A DNA stretch of 7,705 nt from Deltaproteobacteria bacterium (GTDB lineage Bacteria; Desulfobacterota; JAENJC01), in NCBI GenBank assembly GCA_016208525.1, contig JACQYJ010000236.1, positions 1 through 7,705 on the forward strand, written 5' to 3'. The notes beneath the pieces were generated by a model that did not search any database, was not told the origin of the DNA, and worked only from the letters and a program-made list of their open reading frames with translations. A program made the translations under genes and the position numbers. Every line of letters starts with the position of its first letter. The stretch's first letter is position 1. Below, piece by piece: positions 1-6,882 of the stretch.

Positions 1-938
1 TGGACTTCGCCCTCTGGAAGTCATCAAAGCCTGGTGAACCCTGGTTGGAGTCGCCCTGGGGTAATGGCCGCCCAGGCTGGCACATAGAGTGTTCTGCCAT
101 GACTATGAAGAACCTGGGGCAGACCTTTGACATCCACGGCGGCGGGAAAGACCTTATATTCCCGCATCACGAAAACGAGATAGCACAAAGCGAGGCGGCA
201 ACAGGCAAGACCTTTGCCAGATACTGGCTCCATAACGGCTTTGTCACCATAAACCATGAGAAGATGGCAAAGTCCCTCGGGAACTTCTTCACCATCAAAG
301 AGGTCCTGAAGGTATACCATCCTGAGGTCCTCCGCTTCTTCCTTCTTACCACGCATTACAGGAACCCCATAGACTACTCAGATGCGGCTTTGAACGATGC
401 CAGGACAGGGTTGTCCAAGTTCTATTCCACCTTCAAGAGGGTGGATGAGGTAAGTCGGGAGTTGGGAGTTCGGAGTTCGGAGTTGAATTCCTCAACCCGA
501 AGTCCGCAATCCGAAATCGAAAAAGTGGCCTTTGAAACCTTCAAGGGTCTATCCAGGAAGTTAGAGGAGGCCATGGATGACGACTTCAACACGGCCCAGG
601 CCATAGGTTACATGTTTGATGCCCTGAAACTGATCAACCGCCTCTGCGATGAGGGGAGTTATGTTACAATGGCTTACGGAAAAGATACAGTTGCCGGCCT
701 TGGGAACAGGCTCTTCGGCCTGTTTGCAGCAACTCCCGAAGAGTTCTTTAAGACAGAGGAGGCAAAGGCAGGCCTTGCTGTCTCTGAAGATGAGAGAAAG
801 AAGATGATTGAAGAGAGGGCTGAGGCAAAGAGGTCAAAGGAGTTCAAGAGGGCGGATGAGATAAGGAGTTCGCTCCTTGAAAAGGGAATTGTCCTTGAGG
901 ATTGGCCAAAAGGAACTACATGGAAGGTTAAGGGATAG
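1..938 (+). CDS. cysS: Cysteinyl-tRNA synthetase, 3' portion (5' end outside window)
   Basis: Cysteinyl-tRNA synthetase (class I) charges tRNA-Cys with cysteine in the cytoplasm. The reading frame is open from nt 3 and gives 311 residues to TAG at 936-938; the N-terminal third with the HIGH motif lies outside the window. Counting from nt 3, the family block GRPGWHIECSAM carries the zinc ligand Cys30, and FPHHENE supplies His55 and Glu59, spaced as in E. coli CysRS (Cys209, His234, Glu238). The signature loop reads KMAKS (87-91) followed by LGNFFT, instead of the usual KMSKS. The DALR-type helical region with AMDDDFNTAQA follows, and the C-terminus EDWPKGTTWKVKG is typical. Residues about 152-172 are foreign to the family and coincide with a heptamer-repeat insert. 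The start is not visible. The dus gene begins 5 nt after the stop, which implies cotranscription. Identification is secure. Confidence 0.97.
   Translation, partial: DFALWKSSKPGEPWLESPWGNGRPGWHIECSAMTMKNLGQTFDIHGGGKDLIFPHHENEIAQSEAATGKTFARYWLHNGFVTINHEKMAKSLGNFFTIKEVLKVYHPEVLRFFLLTTHYRNPIDYSDAALNDARTGLSKFYSTFKRVDEVSRELGVRSSELNSSTRSPQSEIEKVAFETFKGLSRKLEEAMDDDFNTAQAIGYMFDALKLINRLCDEGSYVTMAYGKDTVAGLGNRLFGLFAATPEEFFKTEEAKAGLAVSEDERKKMIEERAEAKRSKEFKRADEIRSSLLEKGIVLEDWPKGTTWKVKG
454..518. repeat. Heptamer-repeat palindrome inserted in frame inside cysS
   Basis: The left arm (456-483) consists of four 7-nt units: cgggagt, tgggagt, tcggagt, tcggagt. After a short centre containing gaattc (485-490), the right arm (496-516) has three units on the complementary pattern: cccgaag, tccgcaa, tccgaaa. 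The arms are partly complementary, so RNA or single-stranded DNA could form an imperfect hairpin. Nt 456-518 is 63 nt, or nine heptamers and 21 codons, so the cysS frame is kept and no stop is introduced. The encoded residues are polar and low in complexity (RELGVRSSELN, then SSTRSPQSEI). The layout matches the larger hairpin at 7585-7705, so both look like one repeat family. Exact borders are uncertain by a few bases. Confidence 0.75.
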
Positions 939-943
939 ATACA

Positions 944-1975
944 ATGCTGCAGATAGGTAAAGTAAAAATCGAAAACAAACTGATCCTTGCCCCAATGGCA
1001 GGGATCACAAACCTCCCTTACCGGCTGATTGTTAAGGATGAAGGGTGCGGGCTGGTTGTTTCCGAGATGGTCGGCGCCATTGACCTGGTCAGGGGCGGCA
1101 AGAAGACAAGGGACCTCCTGAACAGCGACCCTTATGAAAGGCCTCTGTCTGTTCAGCTGTTTGGTTCAGAACCTCAGATAATGGCGGAGGCGGCCAGGAT
1201 CGTGGAGGGATTTGGCGTGGACATCCTTGATGTCAATATGGGATGCCCTGCAAAAAAGGTTGTCAGCACAGGTTCAGGTTCAGCCCTTCTGAGGGACCCT
1301 CTGAAGATAAAGGCCCTAATCGAAGCCGTTAGAGGCGCTGTAACAATACCGTTTACAGTTAAAATCCGCTCGGGGTGGGATTCTAAGTCCACAAACTACC
1401 TTGAAACAGGCAGGATCGCCGAAGAGTGCGGCGTTGACGCAATAACCCTGCATTCAAGGACAACTTCCCAGGGGTTTGGCGGGAGGTCCGACTGGTCTCA
1501 TATAGCGGAACTCAAGAAGGCGTTGAATATCCCGGTCATTGGCAACGGTGATATAAAGACTCCGGAGGATGCGAAGAGGATGCTGGATGAAACATCCTGT
1601 GACGGGATCATGATAGGAAGGGGGGCTTTGGGCAACCCCTGGATATTCAGCAGGACGCTGAAATATCTGGAAGAAGGGGTTTTAGAGAAACCGCCTTCAG
1701 AAAAAGAGATACACTCAACCATTAAGCGGCATATCGAAATGCTTGCGGATTATCTGGGAGATAAATGGGCTGTAAGGGAGTTCAGGAAGCATATAAGCTG
1801 GTATACCAAGGGGCTTCCCCACAGCGCAGATTTCAGGAAGAGCGCTATCCACATAGAAAGCTTGGAGGACCTCCTGGATGAGACAGAGGCCTATTTTGAG
1901 ACCTTGGAATCAATAGATGACGACTTCTTTTACCAGGCATTCGGGGCCCATGATAATGAAATCAGCGCTCAATAA
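944..1975 (+). CDS. dusB: tRNA-dihydrouridine synthase, DusB/NifR3 type
   Basis: This FMN-dependent enzyme reduces uridine to dihydrouridine in the D-loop of tRNA, using NADPH. The protein has 343 residues, normal for DusB. It begins with the TIM-barrel signature LAPMAGITNLPYR (15-27). NMGCPAKKV (98-106) carries the catalytic Cys101, the general acid. TVKIRSGW (138-145) and TLHSRT (168-173) supply the flavin and substrate contacts Lys140 and His170. VIGNGDI (198-204) and GIMIGRGALGNPW (221-233) form the FMN phosphate site. The helical C-terminal domain runs from about 240. ATG at 944 is preceded by AGGGA (931-935) at 8 nt. The dusB subtype, as opposed to another Dus, is inferred from overall motif wording. 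The gene sits 5 nt after cysS, and its 3' end overlaps the kinase start by 20 nt, so it lies within the operon. Confidence 0.92.
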   Translation: MLQIGKVKIENKLILAPMAGITNLPYRLIVKDEGCGLVVSEMVGAIDLVRGGKKTRDLLNSDPYERPLSVQLFGSEPQIMAEAARIVEGFGVDILDVNMGCPAKKVVSTGSGSALLRDPLKIKALIEAVRGAVTIPFTVKIRSGWDSKSTNYLETGRIAEECGVDAITLHSRTTSQGFGGRSDWSHIAELKKALNIPVIGNGDIKTPEDAKRMLDETSCDGIMIGRGALGNPWIFSRTLKYLEEGVLEKPPSEKEIHSTIKRHIEMLADYLGDKWAVREFRKHISWYTKGLPHSADFRKSAIHIESLEDLLDETEAYFETLESIDDDFFYQAFGAHDNEISAQ

Positions 1976-3038
1976 GGAGAGGCTTTACGAAAACCTCCTT
2001 GCCAGCATAGAGGACGGTGTGGTTGTCCTTGCCCCGGACAACGTCATCCTGACCTTTAACCAGGGCGCTGAAGGGATGATAGGGGTATCGGAGGGGATGG
2101 CTGTTGGAAACAATCTGTTATCAGTCATCATTGAGCAGGAGGTCGCTTCCTTAGCTCATAAGGCATACGAGACAGGGAAGAGTTTTTCAGATAACGACCT
2201 CAGCATACGAAAAAAAGACGGAGGCCTTGTCCCAGTCTCCCTTACTGCCTCTCCCCTTTTAGACGAAGAGGGGAAGGCGCTCGGAACAGTTATAGTCCTC
2301 CGCGACATGAGAAGGATAAAGGCGCTTGAGGATGACCTCCGCCATTCCGACAGGCTGGGCACATTGGGGACGCTTGCCGCAGGACTTGCCCACGAGATCA
2401 AAAACCCGCTTGGAGGGATAAAAGGCTCGGCTCAACTACTCCAGGAAGAGCTGGGGAATGACAAAAGACTTACAGAATTTACAGGGATAATAATCAGGGA
2501 GACAGAGAGGGTAAACAGGCTTATTGAGGAACTCCTGGACTTTGCCAACCCCAGGAAGCTATCTCTCAGACCCATTAATATACATAAAATCCTTGACGAC
2601 AATATCTTTCTGCTATCAGAGGTTGCAAAGTTAAACGGGATAACGGTTCATAAAGAGTTTGACCCAAGCCTTCCAATGATAAAAGGTGATAAAGAAAGGC
2701 TATCGCAGGTCTTCCTGAATATCGTAAAAAACGCCATTGAGTCTATTGGCAAGGGCGGCTGGCTCATGGTCTCCACCAGGATGGGAACGGAATATCAGAT
2801 GATCGAGCGGGAGGGGAGGAAAGGGGTCATCGTTGTTGAGGTATCGGACAACGGAAAGGGGATGACACAGAATACGCTGGAAAGCCTCTTTACTCCATTT
2901 TTTTCAACCAAAGAAAAGGGAAGCGGGCTTGGCCTTGCGATCTCCCACAGGATACTCAAGGAACACAAGGGGAATATAAAGATAAAGAGCAAGACAGGGG
3001 AAGGGACAACGGTCAGTGTCACACTGCCGGTATCATGA
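1956..3038 (+). CDS. Soluble PAS-domain sensor histidine kinase, NtrB-like
   Basis: Sensor kinase of a two-component system; it very likely phosphorylates the response regulator encoded directly downstream. It has 360 residues with no transmembrane segment, hence a cytosolic sensor. A PAS domain spans about 8-120. The H-box GLAHEIKNPLGG carries the phospho-acceptor His146. The N-box QVFLNIVKNAIES has Asn259. The G1 box VSDNGKGM (296-303), F-box FTPFFSTK (312-319) and G2 box GSGLGLAIS (322-330) complete the ATPase domain. This plan is that of NtrB/GlnL and related kinases, but the signal is not evident and nitrogen control is not shown. Starts at 1917, 1950 and 1956 are all in frame. I chose 1956 because GGGG at 1943-1946 lies 9 nt upstream, whereas it is only 3 nt from 1950. 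Either way the start overlaps the end of dus, which suggests translational coupling. Confidence 0.93.
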   Translation: MKSALNKERLYENLLASIEDGVVVLAPDNVILTFNQGAEGMIGVSEGMAVGNNLLSVIIEQEVASLAHKAYETGKSFSDNDLSIRKKDGGLVPVSLTASPLLDEEGKALGTVIVLRDMRRIKALEDDLRHSDRLGTLGTLAAGLAHEIKNPLGGIKGSAQLLQEELGNDKRLTEFTGIIIRETERVNRLIEELLDFANPRKLSLRPINIHKILDDNIFLLSEVAKLNGITVHKEFDPSLPMIKGDKERLSQVFLNIVKNAIESIGKGGWLMVSTRMGTEYQMIEREGRKGVIVVEVSDNGKGMTQNTLESLFTPFFSTKEKGSGLGLAISHRILKEHKGNIKIKSKTGEGTTVSVTLPVS

Positions 3039-3082
3039 GCGGGATTACAGGATTAGAGGGGTGAGGGATAAAAGGGGTATTT

Positions 3083-4552
3083 ATGGAACGCATACTAATT
3101 GCAGATGACGAGGAATCCATAAGGTTTGTCCTGAAGAAGGCCATGGAGAAGAAGGGTTACTCCGTAGAACTTGCGGAGGACGGGATACAGGCCATTGAAA
3201 AGGTCAAGGGCGAACGGTATTCCCTTATCTTCATGGACATCATGATGCCGGGAGAGAGCGGTCTGGATATACTTACAAAGGTAACGGACACCCCTGTTAT
3301 TATAATGACCGCCCAGGACACAATGAGAAACGCTGTTGAGGCCATGAAGAGGGGCGCATACGATTATATAACCAAGCCTTTTGACATAGAGGAGGTAAAC
3401 CTTCTTGCCGCAAGGGCAATAAATGCATGGAAACTCTCCAGGGAGGTTGCGGAGCTAAAAAAAGAGATAAGGGGGAAATATGCGGCAGGCGGCGAGATTA
3501 TAGGGAAGAGCGATGCCATGAAGCAGCTTTACAAGCTTATCGGCAAGGTCTCAGCCAGCGACCTGACCGTCCTTATTCAGGGGGAGAGCGGAACAGGCAA
3601 GGAACTGATAGCCAAGGCCATCCATTACCACAGCAACCGCTCAAGCGGGCCTTTCATTGCGATAAACTCCTCGGCCATCCCAAAAGACCTCCTGGAAAGC
3701 GAGTTCTTTGGTCATGAGAAAGGGGCATTTACAGGGGCACATGAGCGGAAGATCGGGAAGTTCGAGGTAGCGGAAGGCGGAACCCTCTTCCTGGATGAGA
3801 TCGGGGACATGCCGATAGACCTGCAGGCCAAGATATTACGTGTCATCCAGGAGAAGGAGTTCGAGAGGGTAGGAGGGAATAAGCCAATACCTGCTGATGT
3901 GCGGATAATAACCGCAACAAACCGGAATCTGGAAAAGGCTATCCAGGAGGGCAGGTTCAGGGATGACCTGTTTTACAGGCTTAATGTGGTCCCGATTGTG
4001 GTGCCTCCTTTGAAGGACCGAGCGGGGGATGTCCCGCTGCTTGTAGAGCATTTTCTGAGAAGGTTCCGGGATGAACTGGATGTTGAGGAAAAAGGCATTG
4101 CCCCCGAGGCAATTAAGATATTAAACAGTTACACCTGGCCTGGAAATGTCAGGGAGCTGGAGAATACAGTAAAGCGGGCCATGGTAATGTCATCAGGGAA
4201 CAAGATACTGCCTGAAGGCCTCCCCACAGCCGTTTTTGGAGAGGCGCATGTAAAGGCCGGCCGGGTTAAACCATTAGACCGGCTTTGGGAGGAAAAGTTA
4301 AAGACCTTTATTGACAATGGAGACTGCCTGAAGATGAAAGGGATGTACGACCTTATCATGAAACAGGTAGAACGACCACTCTTGAGGTTTGTCCTGGAAA
4401 AGACCAATGGAAATCAGTTAAAGGCCTCGGAGATACTGGGGATAAACAGGAATACACTTCGAAAAAAGTTGACCGAACTGGAGATGGACGCAAAGGGGAA
4501 CCCTCTTCCTCCAAAAAATCAAGGAAAAAAGATATCCAAGAGAACAAGCTGA
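3083..4552 (+). CDS. Sigma-54-dependent response regulator, NtrC family
   Basis: Two-component transcription activator acting on sigma-54 RNA polymerase; 489 residues. The receiver domain (1-120) has the acidic pair Asp9/Asp10, phospho-acceptor Asp52 in MDIMMPG, Thr76 and Lys98 in TKPF. The AAA+ domain follows: Walker A GESGTGKE (167-174), the sigma-54 contact loop GAFTGA (214-219), Walker B LFLDE (235-239), the FRDDLFYRLNV block (292-302) and WPGNVREL (352-359). A Fis-type helix-turn-helix (about 443-464, ending ASEILGINRNTLRKKL) closes the fold and closely resembles that of NtrC. A basic, proline-containing tail of about 20 residues follows. ATG at 3083 has AGGGG at 3073-3077. The gene is 44 nt downstream of the kinase and is its likely partner. 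Target promoters are unknown; I saw no clear -24/-12 sigma-54 element in this window. Confidence 0.96.
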   Translation: MERILIADDEESIRFVLKKAMEKKGYSVELAEDGIQAIEKVKGERYSLIFMDIMMPGESGLDILTKVTDTPVIIMTAQDTMRNAVEAMKRGAYDYITKPFDIEEVNLLAARAINAWKLSREVAELKKEIRGKYAAGGEIIGKSDAMKQLYKLIGKVSASDLTVLIQGESGTGKELIAKAIHYHSNRSSGPFIAINSSAIPKDLLESEFFGHEKGAFTGAHERKIGKFEVAEGGTLFLDEIGDMPIDLQAKILRVIQEKEFERVGGNKPIPADVRIITATNRNLEKAIQEGRFRDDLFYRLNVVPIVVPPLKDRAGDVPLLVEHFLRRFRDELDVEEKGIAPEAIKILNSYTWPGNVRELENTVKRAMVMSSGNKILPEGLPTAVFGEAHVKAGRVKPLDRLWEEKLKTFIDNGDCLKMKGMYDLIMKQVERPLLRFVLEKTNGNQLKASEILGINRNTLRKKLTELEMDAKGNPLPPKNQGKKISKRTS

Positions 4553-4562
4553 GGAGCAAGGT

Positions 4563-5588
4563 ATGCTTGCCGGAGTATTGATAAGTCCAGGTCATCTGGG
4601 AATCCAGGAAGTCGAAAGGCCTGAGGCCGGACCTGGAGAGGTCGTTCTTAAGGTCGAGGCGGCCCTTACCTGCGGCACGGACCTGAAGGCCTTCAGGCGC
4701 GGGCATCCTAAGATGCCGATGCCTACTCTTTTCGGTCATGAATTTTCCGGAACAGTGGAAGAGGTCGGATCAGGTGTGGATCGCTTCAAGGTGGGCGACC
4801 AGGTCATGAGCGTCCATTCAGCCCCATGCAATAACTGTTTTTACTGCCTGAGAGGGCAGCAGAACCTCTGCGAGACCGTTATGGACACCAAGGTTCTTGG
4901 GGCATATGCCGAGTATATCAAGCTGCCACGGCACATAGTAGAGCAAAATGCCTTTATAAAGCCTCGAAATATCTCTTTCCAGGAGGCTGCCATGCTGGAG
5001 CCCCTTGCCTGCGTGGTTTACGGCCTGGAGCAGTTCAGGATTTCAAGCGACGATACTGTGGCTGTGCTCGGCGCAGGCCCCATCGGGCTTCTGCAGGTGG
5101 CAACCCTAAAGGCATATGGCGTTAAAAAGGTAATCCTTGCAGGAAGGCACAGGGTCAGGCTGGACGCAGGTCTATCCCTTGGAGCTGATACAGTCATTGA
5201 CGTGGACAGGAGCGATCTTCTGAAAGAGGCGCTTGCAGAGACTGTTAGCCGTGGGGCCGATCTTGTCATTGAATCTACAGGAAGGCCGGATGTCTGGGAA
5301 TCCACACTCTCCATGGTACGCAAGGGAGGGAATATATTGCTGTTTGGCGGTTGCCCGGAAGGAAGTCGCGCCTGCTTTGACACAACCAGGCTTCATTACG
5401 ATGAAATTACCTTAAAAGGGGTATTCCACTTTACACCGTCAGCAGTGAAAAAGGCATACGGGATGCTTACTTCGGGGAAGATAGACGTCAAGCCTTTAAT
5501 AACGGCTGAGTTGCCGTTATCAGAATTGCCAAAGGCCTTTGAGCTGCTCATGGCAGGAGAAGGGATAAAGTACGCGATAATACCGTGA
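4563..5588 (+). CDS. Zinc-dependent medium-chain alcohol/polyol dehydrogenase
   Basis: Oxidoreductase of the zinc MDR family (sorbitol / threonine / galactitol-phosphate dehydrogenase-like), expected to oxidise an alcohol with NAD(P)+. It has 341 residues, full length for the group. The catalytic zinc ligands appear as Cys37, His59-Glu60 in FGHEFSG, and Glu146 in MLEPLAC. The structural zinc lobe has Cys89, Cys92, Cys95 and Cys103, all present. The Rossmann motif GAGPIG (170-175) binds the cofactor. ATG at 4563 follows GAGGAG (4551-4556) at 6 nt; this Shine-Dalgarno overlaps the regulator's stop region, so the two genes are probably cotranscribed. The substrate cannot be read from the sequence. 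A damaged paralogue follows after a palindromic repeat. It could be under control of the kinase-regulator pair, but nothing in the sequence demonstrates it. Confidence 0.93.
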   Translation: MLAGVLISPGHLGIQEVERPEAGPGEVVLKVEAALTCGTDLKAFRRGHPKMPMPTLFGHEFSGTVEEVGSGVDRFKVGDQVMSVHSAPCNNCFYCLRGQQNLCETVMDTKVLGAYAEYIKLPRHIVEQNAFIKPRNISFQEAAMLEPLACVVYGLEQFRISSDDTVAVLGAGPIGLLQVATLKAYGVKKVILAGRHRVRLDAGLSLGADTVIDVDRSDLLKEALAETVSRGADLVIESTGRPDVWESTLSMVRKGGNILLFGGCPEGSRACFDTTRLHYDEITLKGVFHFTPSAVKKAYGMLTSGKIDVKPLITAELPLSELPKAFELLMAGEGIKYAIIP

Positions 5589-5632
5589 CATAATATGAAA
5601 CTGTCATGACCTTCGGTCACAAAGAACGATGA

Positions 5633-5711
5633 AAATCCCCCTTAATCCCCCTTTTCCAAAGGGGGATTTTAAAGGTTCCCCTCTTTAGCAAAGAGGGGTT
5701 AGGGGAGATTT
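5633..5711. repeat. Cloverleaf-like palindromic repeat (MITE-like)
   Basis: Outer arms 5633-5645 and 5699-5711 are inverted copies with 11 of 13 matching positions (aaatcccccttaa against the complement of ttaggggagattt). Between them lie two perfect hairpins: 5644-5654 with 5658-5668 (11 bp, loop tcc) and 5678-5686 with 5690-5698 (9 bp, loop agc). The result is a three-armed structure of 79 bp. C-run/G-run palindromes of this wording are, from general knowledge, scattered in many bacterial genomes as non-autonomous elements; no transposase is present here. It fills most of the 147-bp gap between the two dehydrogenase genes, and its right end lies 13 nt before the likely Shine-Dalgarno of the second gene. 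Confidence 0.85.
5644..5670 (+). terminator. Possible terminator hairpin within the palindrome
   Basis: An 11-bp perfect stem with a 3-nt loop and five consecutive G:C pairs is followed by TTTT at 5667-5670, 56 nt after the dehydrogenase stop codon. It could end the operon transcript. The T-run is short and partly inside the stem, and the hairpin is also explained by the repeat, so termination is an inference. Confidence 0.35.
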
Positions 5712-5724
5712 GAAAGGTATTTTC

Positions 5725-5730
5725 AGGTGA
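5725..5730 (+). promoter_or_regulatory. Ribosome binding site deciding the start of the second dehydrogenase
   Basis: AGGTGA lies 5 nt before ATG at 5736. An in-frame GTG at 5727 overlaps this motif, so ATG 5736 is the better start. It also gives the family-like N-terminus MKAAVAY. Confidence 0.5.
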
Positions 5731-5735
5731 AAACC

Positions 5736-6598
5736 ATGAAGGCCGCAGTGGCCTATGATTTTAAAGACATACGCATCGAAGAGATGCCCGTACCTGATGT
5801 GGGTCCAAGGGAGGCGCTGGTTAAGGTCTCCGCCTGCGGGATATGCTCCGGCGATGTGATGCCCTGGTACATCAGGAAAAAGGCCCCCATCGTCCTTGGG
5901 CACGAACCTGCAGGGACCATTGTAGAAGTCGGTAAAGAGGTAAAAAACTTTAATGTCGGGGACAGGGTTGCAATACACCATCATGCTCCCTGCTTTACCT
6001 GCCGCTTCTGCCGCCGGGGCGATTATGTCCAGTGCGGTACATGGAGGAAGACAAAGATAGTCTGGTACAGGGCCTCGGCACAATGGGGCAATTGAATATC
6101 CTTCTTGCGAAGCATTACGGGGCAAAGAAGGTGATAGCCGCAGACTTCCAGAAGTTTCGTTGCGACCATGCAGGGAGGATGGGGGCCGATCTGGTAGTAA
6201 ACCTGACAGAGCGGGATTTATTTGATGCTGTGAAAGGGGCCTCCGGCGGGATCATGGCGGATATTGTAGTTGTGGGGCCAAGCTCGACAAAGGCGATGGA
6301 GGAGGGGATAAAATGTTGCGGGAGAGGCGGGATCGTCCTTCTCTTCACCCCTACTCCGAAGGAGGAGAACCTTCTTATTAACCCTCACGACATATATTTT
6401 AACGAGGTGTCTCTTGTTCCTTCATATTCCTGTGGCCCATTTGACACAAGGGAGGCCCTGGAGCTGATAGAGATGGGAGTAGTGAGCGCGGAAAAGATAG
6501 TCACACACAGATACCCGCTTGAACAGGCTGGGGAAGCCTTTAATACAACAGCAGATGCAGGCGATTCAATAAAGGCGATGGTGTTGATGAATACTTAA
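5736..6598 (+). pseudogene. Zinc-dependent alcohol dehydrogenase with internal deletion and frameshift
   Basis: This is a second zinc MDR dehydrogenase, broken in two. The 5' part, in the frame of ATG 5736, has the catalytic-zinc residues Cys34 and His56-Glu57 in LGHEPAG, and the structural cysteines 86, 89, 92 and 100. It is homologous up to about TWRKTK, then runs into junk and stops at 6095. From about 6062, another frame resumes at LVQGLGTMGQLN, the Rossmann motif, and continues as a normal C-terminal domain to TAA at 6596-6598. About 55-60 residues that normally link these parts, including the catalytic glutamate (MLEP in the intact neighbour), are absent. The missing length must be of the form 3n+1 nt, with the junction near 6055-6062. 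Simple frameshift recoding could not restore a full enzyme. An assembly error remains possible. It is a paralogue of the gene at 4563. Confidence 0.85.
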
Positions 6599-6879
6599 AC
6601 AAAACGATGAACCCGTTGTGCCGAGATGATCTCGGTATTCATCCCTGCTTCGTGCAGCGCTGCTGCCGCATCAACGCCCGGCTTTAACCCCCTTGCAATC
6701 TCACCCGAAACTATAAGAGCCTTAGCGCCCTTGCTGAAGGAGTCCATCATCCTGTCAAAATCTTTCTTGACCTTTTCCGCATCCTTGCCTATACTCAAAA
6801 TATGGGATTTGAACCTGCTTATGACGGACGCTCCCACATCTACGGCGGCAAGTTGTATTGTCATTGAAAGGGCTGACAT
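6595..6879 (-). pseudogene. Truncated phage tail tape-measure protein, N-terminal fragment
   Basis: This 94-residue ORF starts MSALSMTIQLAAVDVGASV and continues with a charged helical stretch and the segment VDAAAALHEAGMNTEI. That is how tape-measure proteins begin: a short beta/helix start with an AxDxAS-like motif, a coiled helix, then a Leu-His/Gln-Glu-Ala-Met-type segment. Intact tape-measure proteins have several hundred residues and set tail length, so this is a stump. The last ten residues (SAQRVHRFV region) are probably unrelated sequence. AGGAG occurs on the minus strand 12 nt before the ATG, a rather long spacing. Its stop codon overlaps the pseudogene's stop from the other strand, placing the deletion or integration junction just right of 6598. 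The product name rests on pattern and gene order, not on a search. Confidence 0.55.
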
Positions 6880-6882
6880 TAT

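Noticed and set aside
168..173. Unusual HSRT wording in the Dus flavin loop (residues 168-173 of the protein)
   Set aside because: The usual form is HGRT or HART and the key histidine is kept, so this is normal family variation.
1917..1955. Upstream start of the histidine kinase at 1917
   Set aside because: It overlaps dus by 59 nt, adds residues outside the PAS fold, and lacks a ribosome site. 1956 fits better.
3427..3717. Plus-strand 96-codon ORF inside the response regulator gene
   Set aside because: It is an out-of-frame shadow rich in Arg, Gln and Gly, and the regulator frame is intact with all AAA+ motifs.
4356..4739. Minus-strand 127-codon ORF across the regulator/dehydrogenase junction
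   Set aside because: It is antisense to two well-supported genes and shows no recognisable motif or ribosome site.
5607..5619. Hairpin tgacc-ttc-ggtca after the dehydrogenase stop
   Set aside because: The stem is only 5 bp and no T-run follows, so it is too weak to call a terminator.
5589..5735. Possible sigma-54 or sigma-70 promoter before the second dehydrogenase
   Set aside because: No GG-N10-GC element or paired -35/-10 hexamers could be supported. The gap is mostly palindromic repeat.
6621..6635. Hairpin ccgaga-tga-tctcgg just after the pseudogene
   Set aside because: It is a 6-bp stem without a T-run and lies within tape-measure coding sequence. It may be chance.
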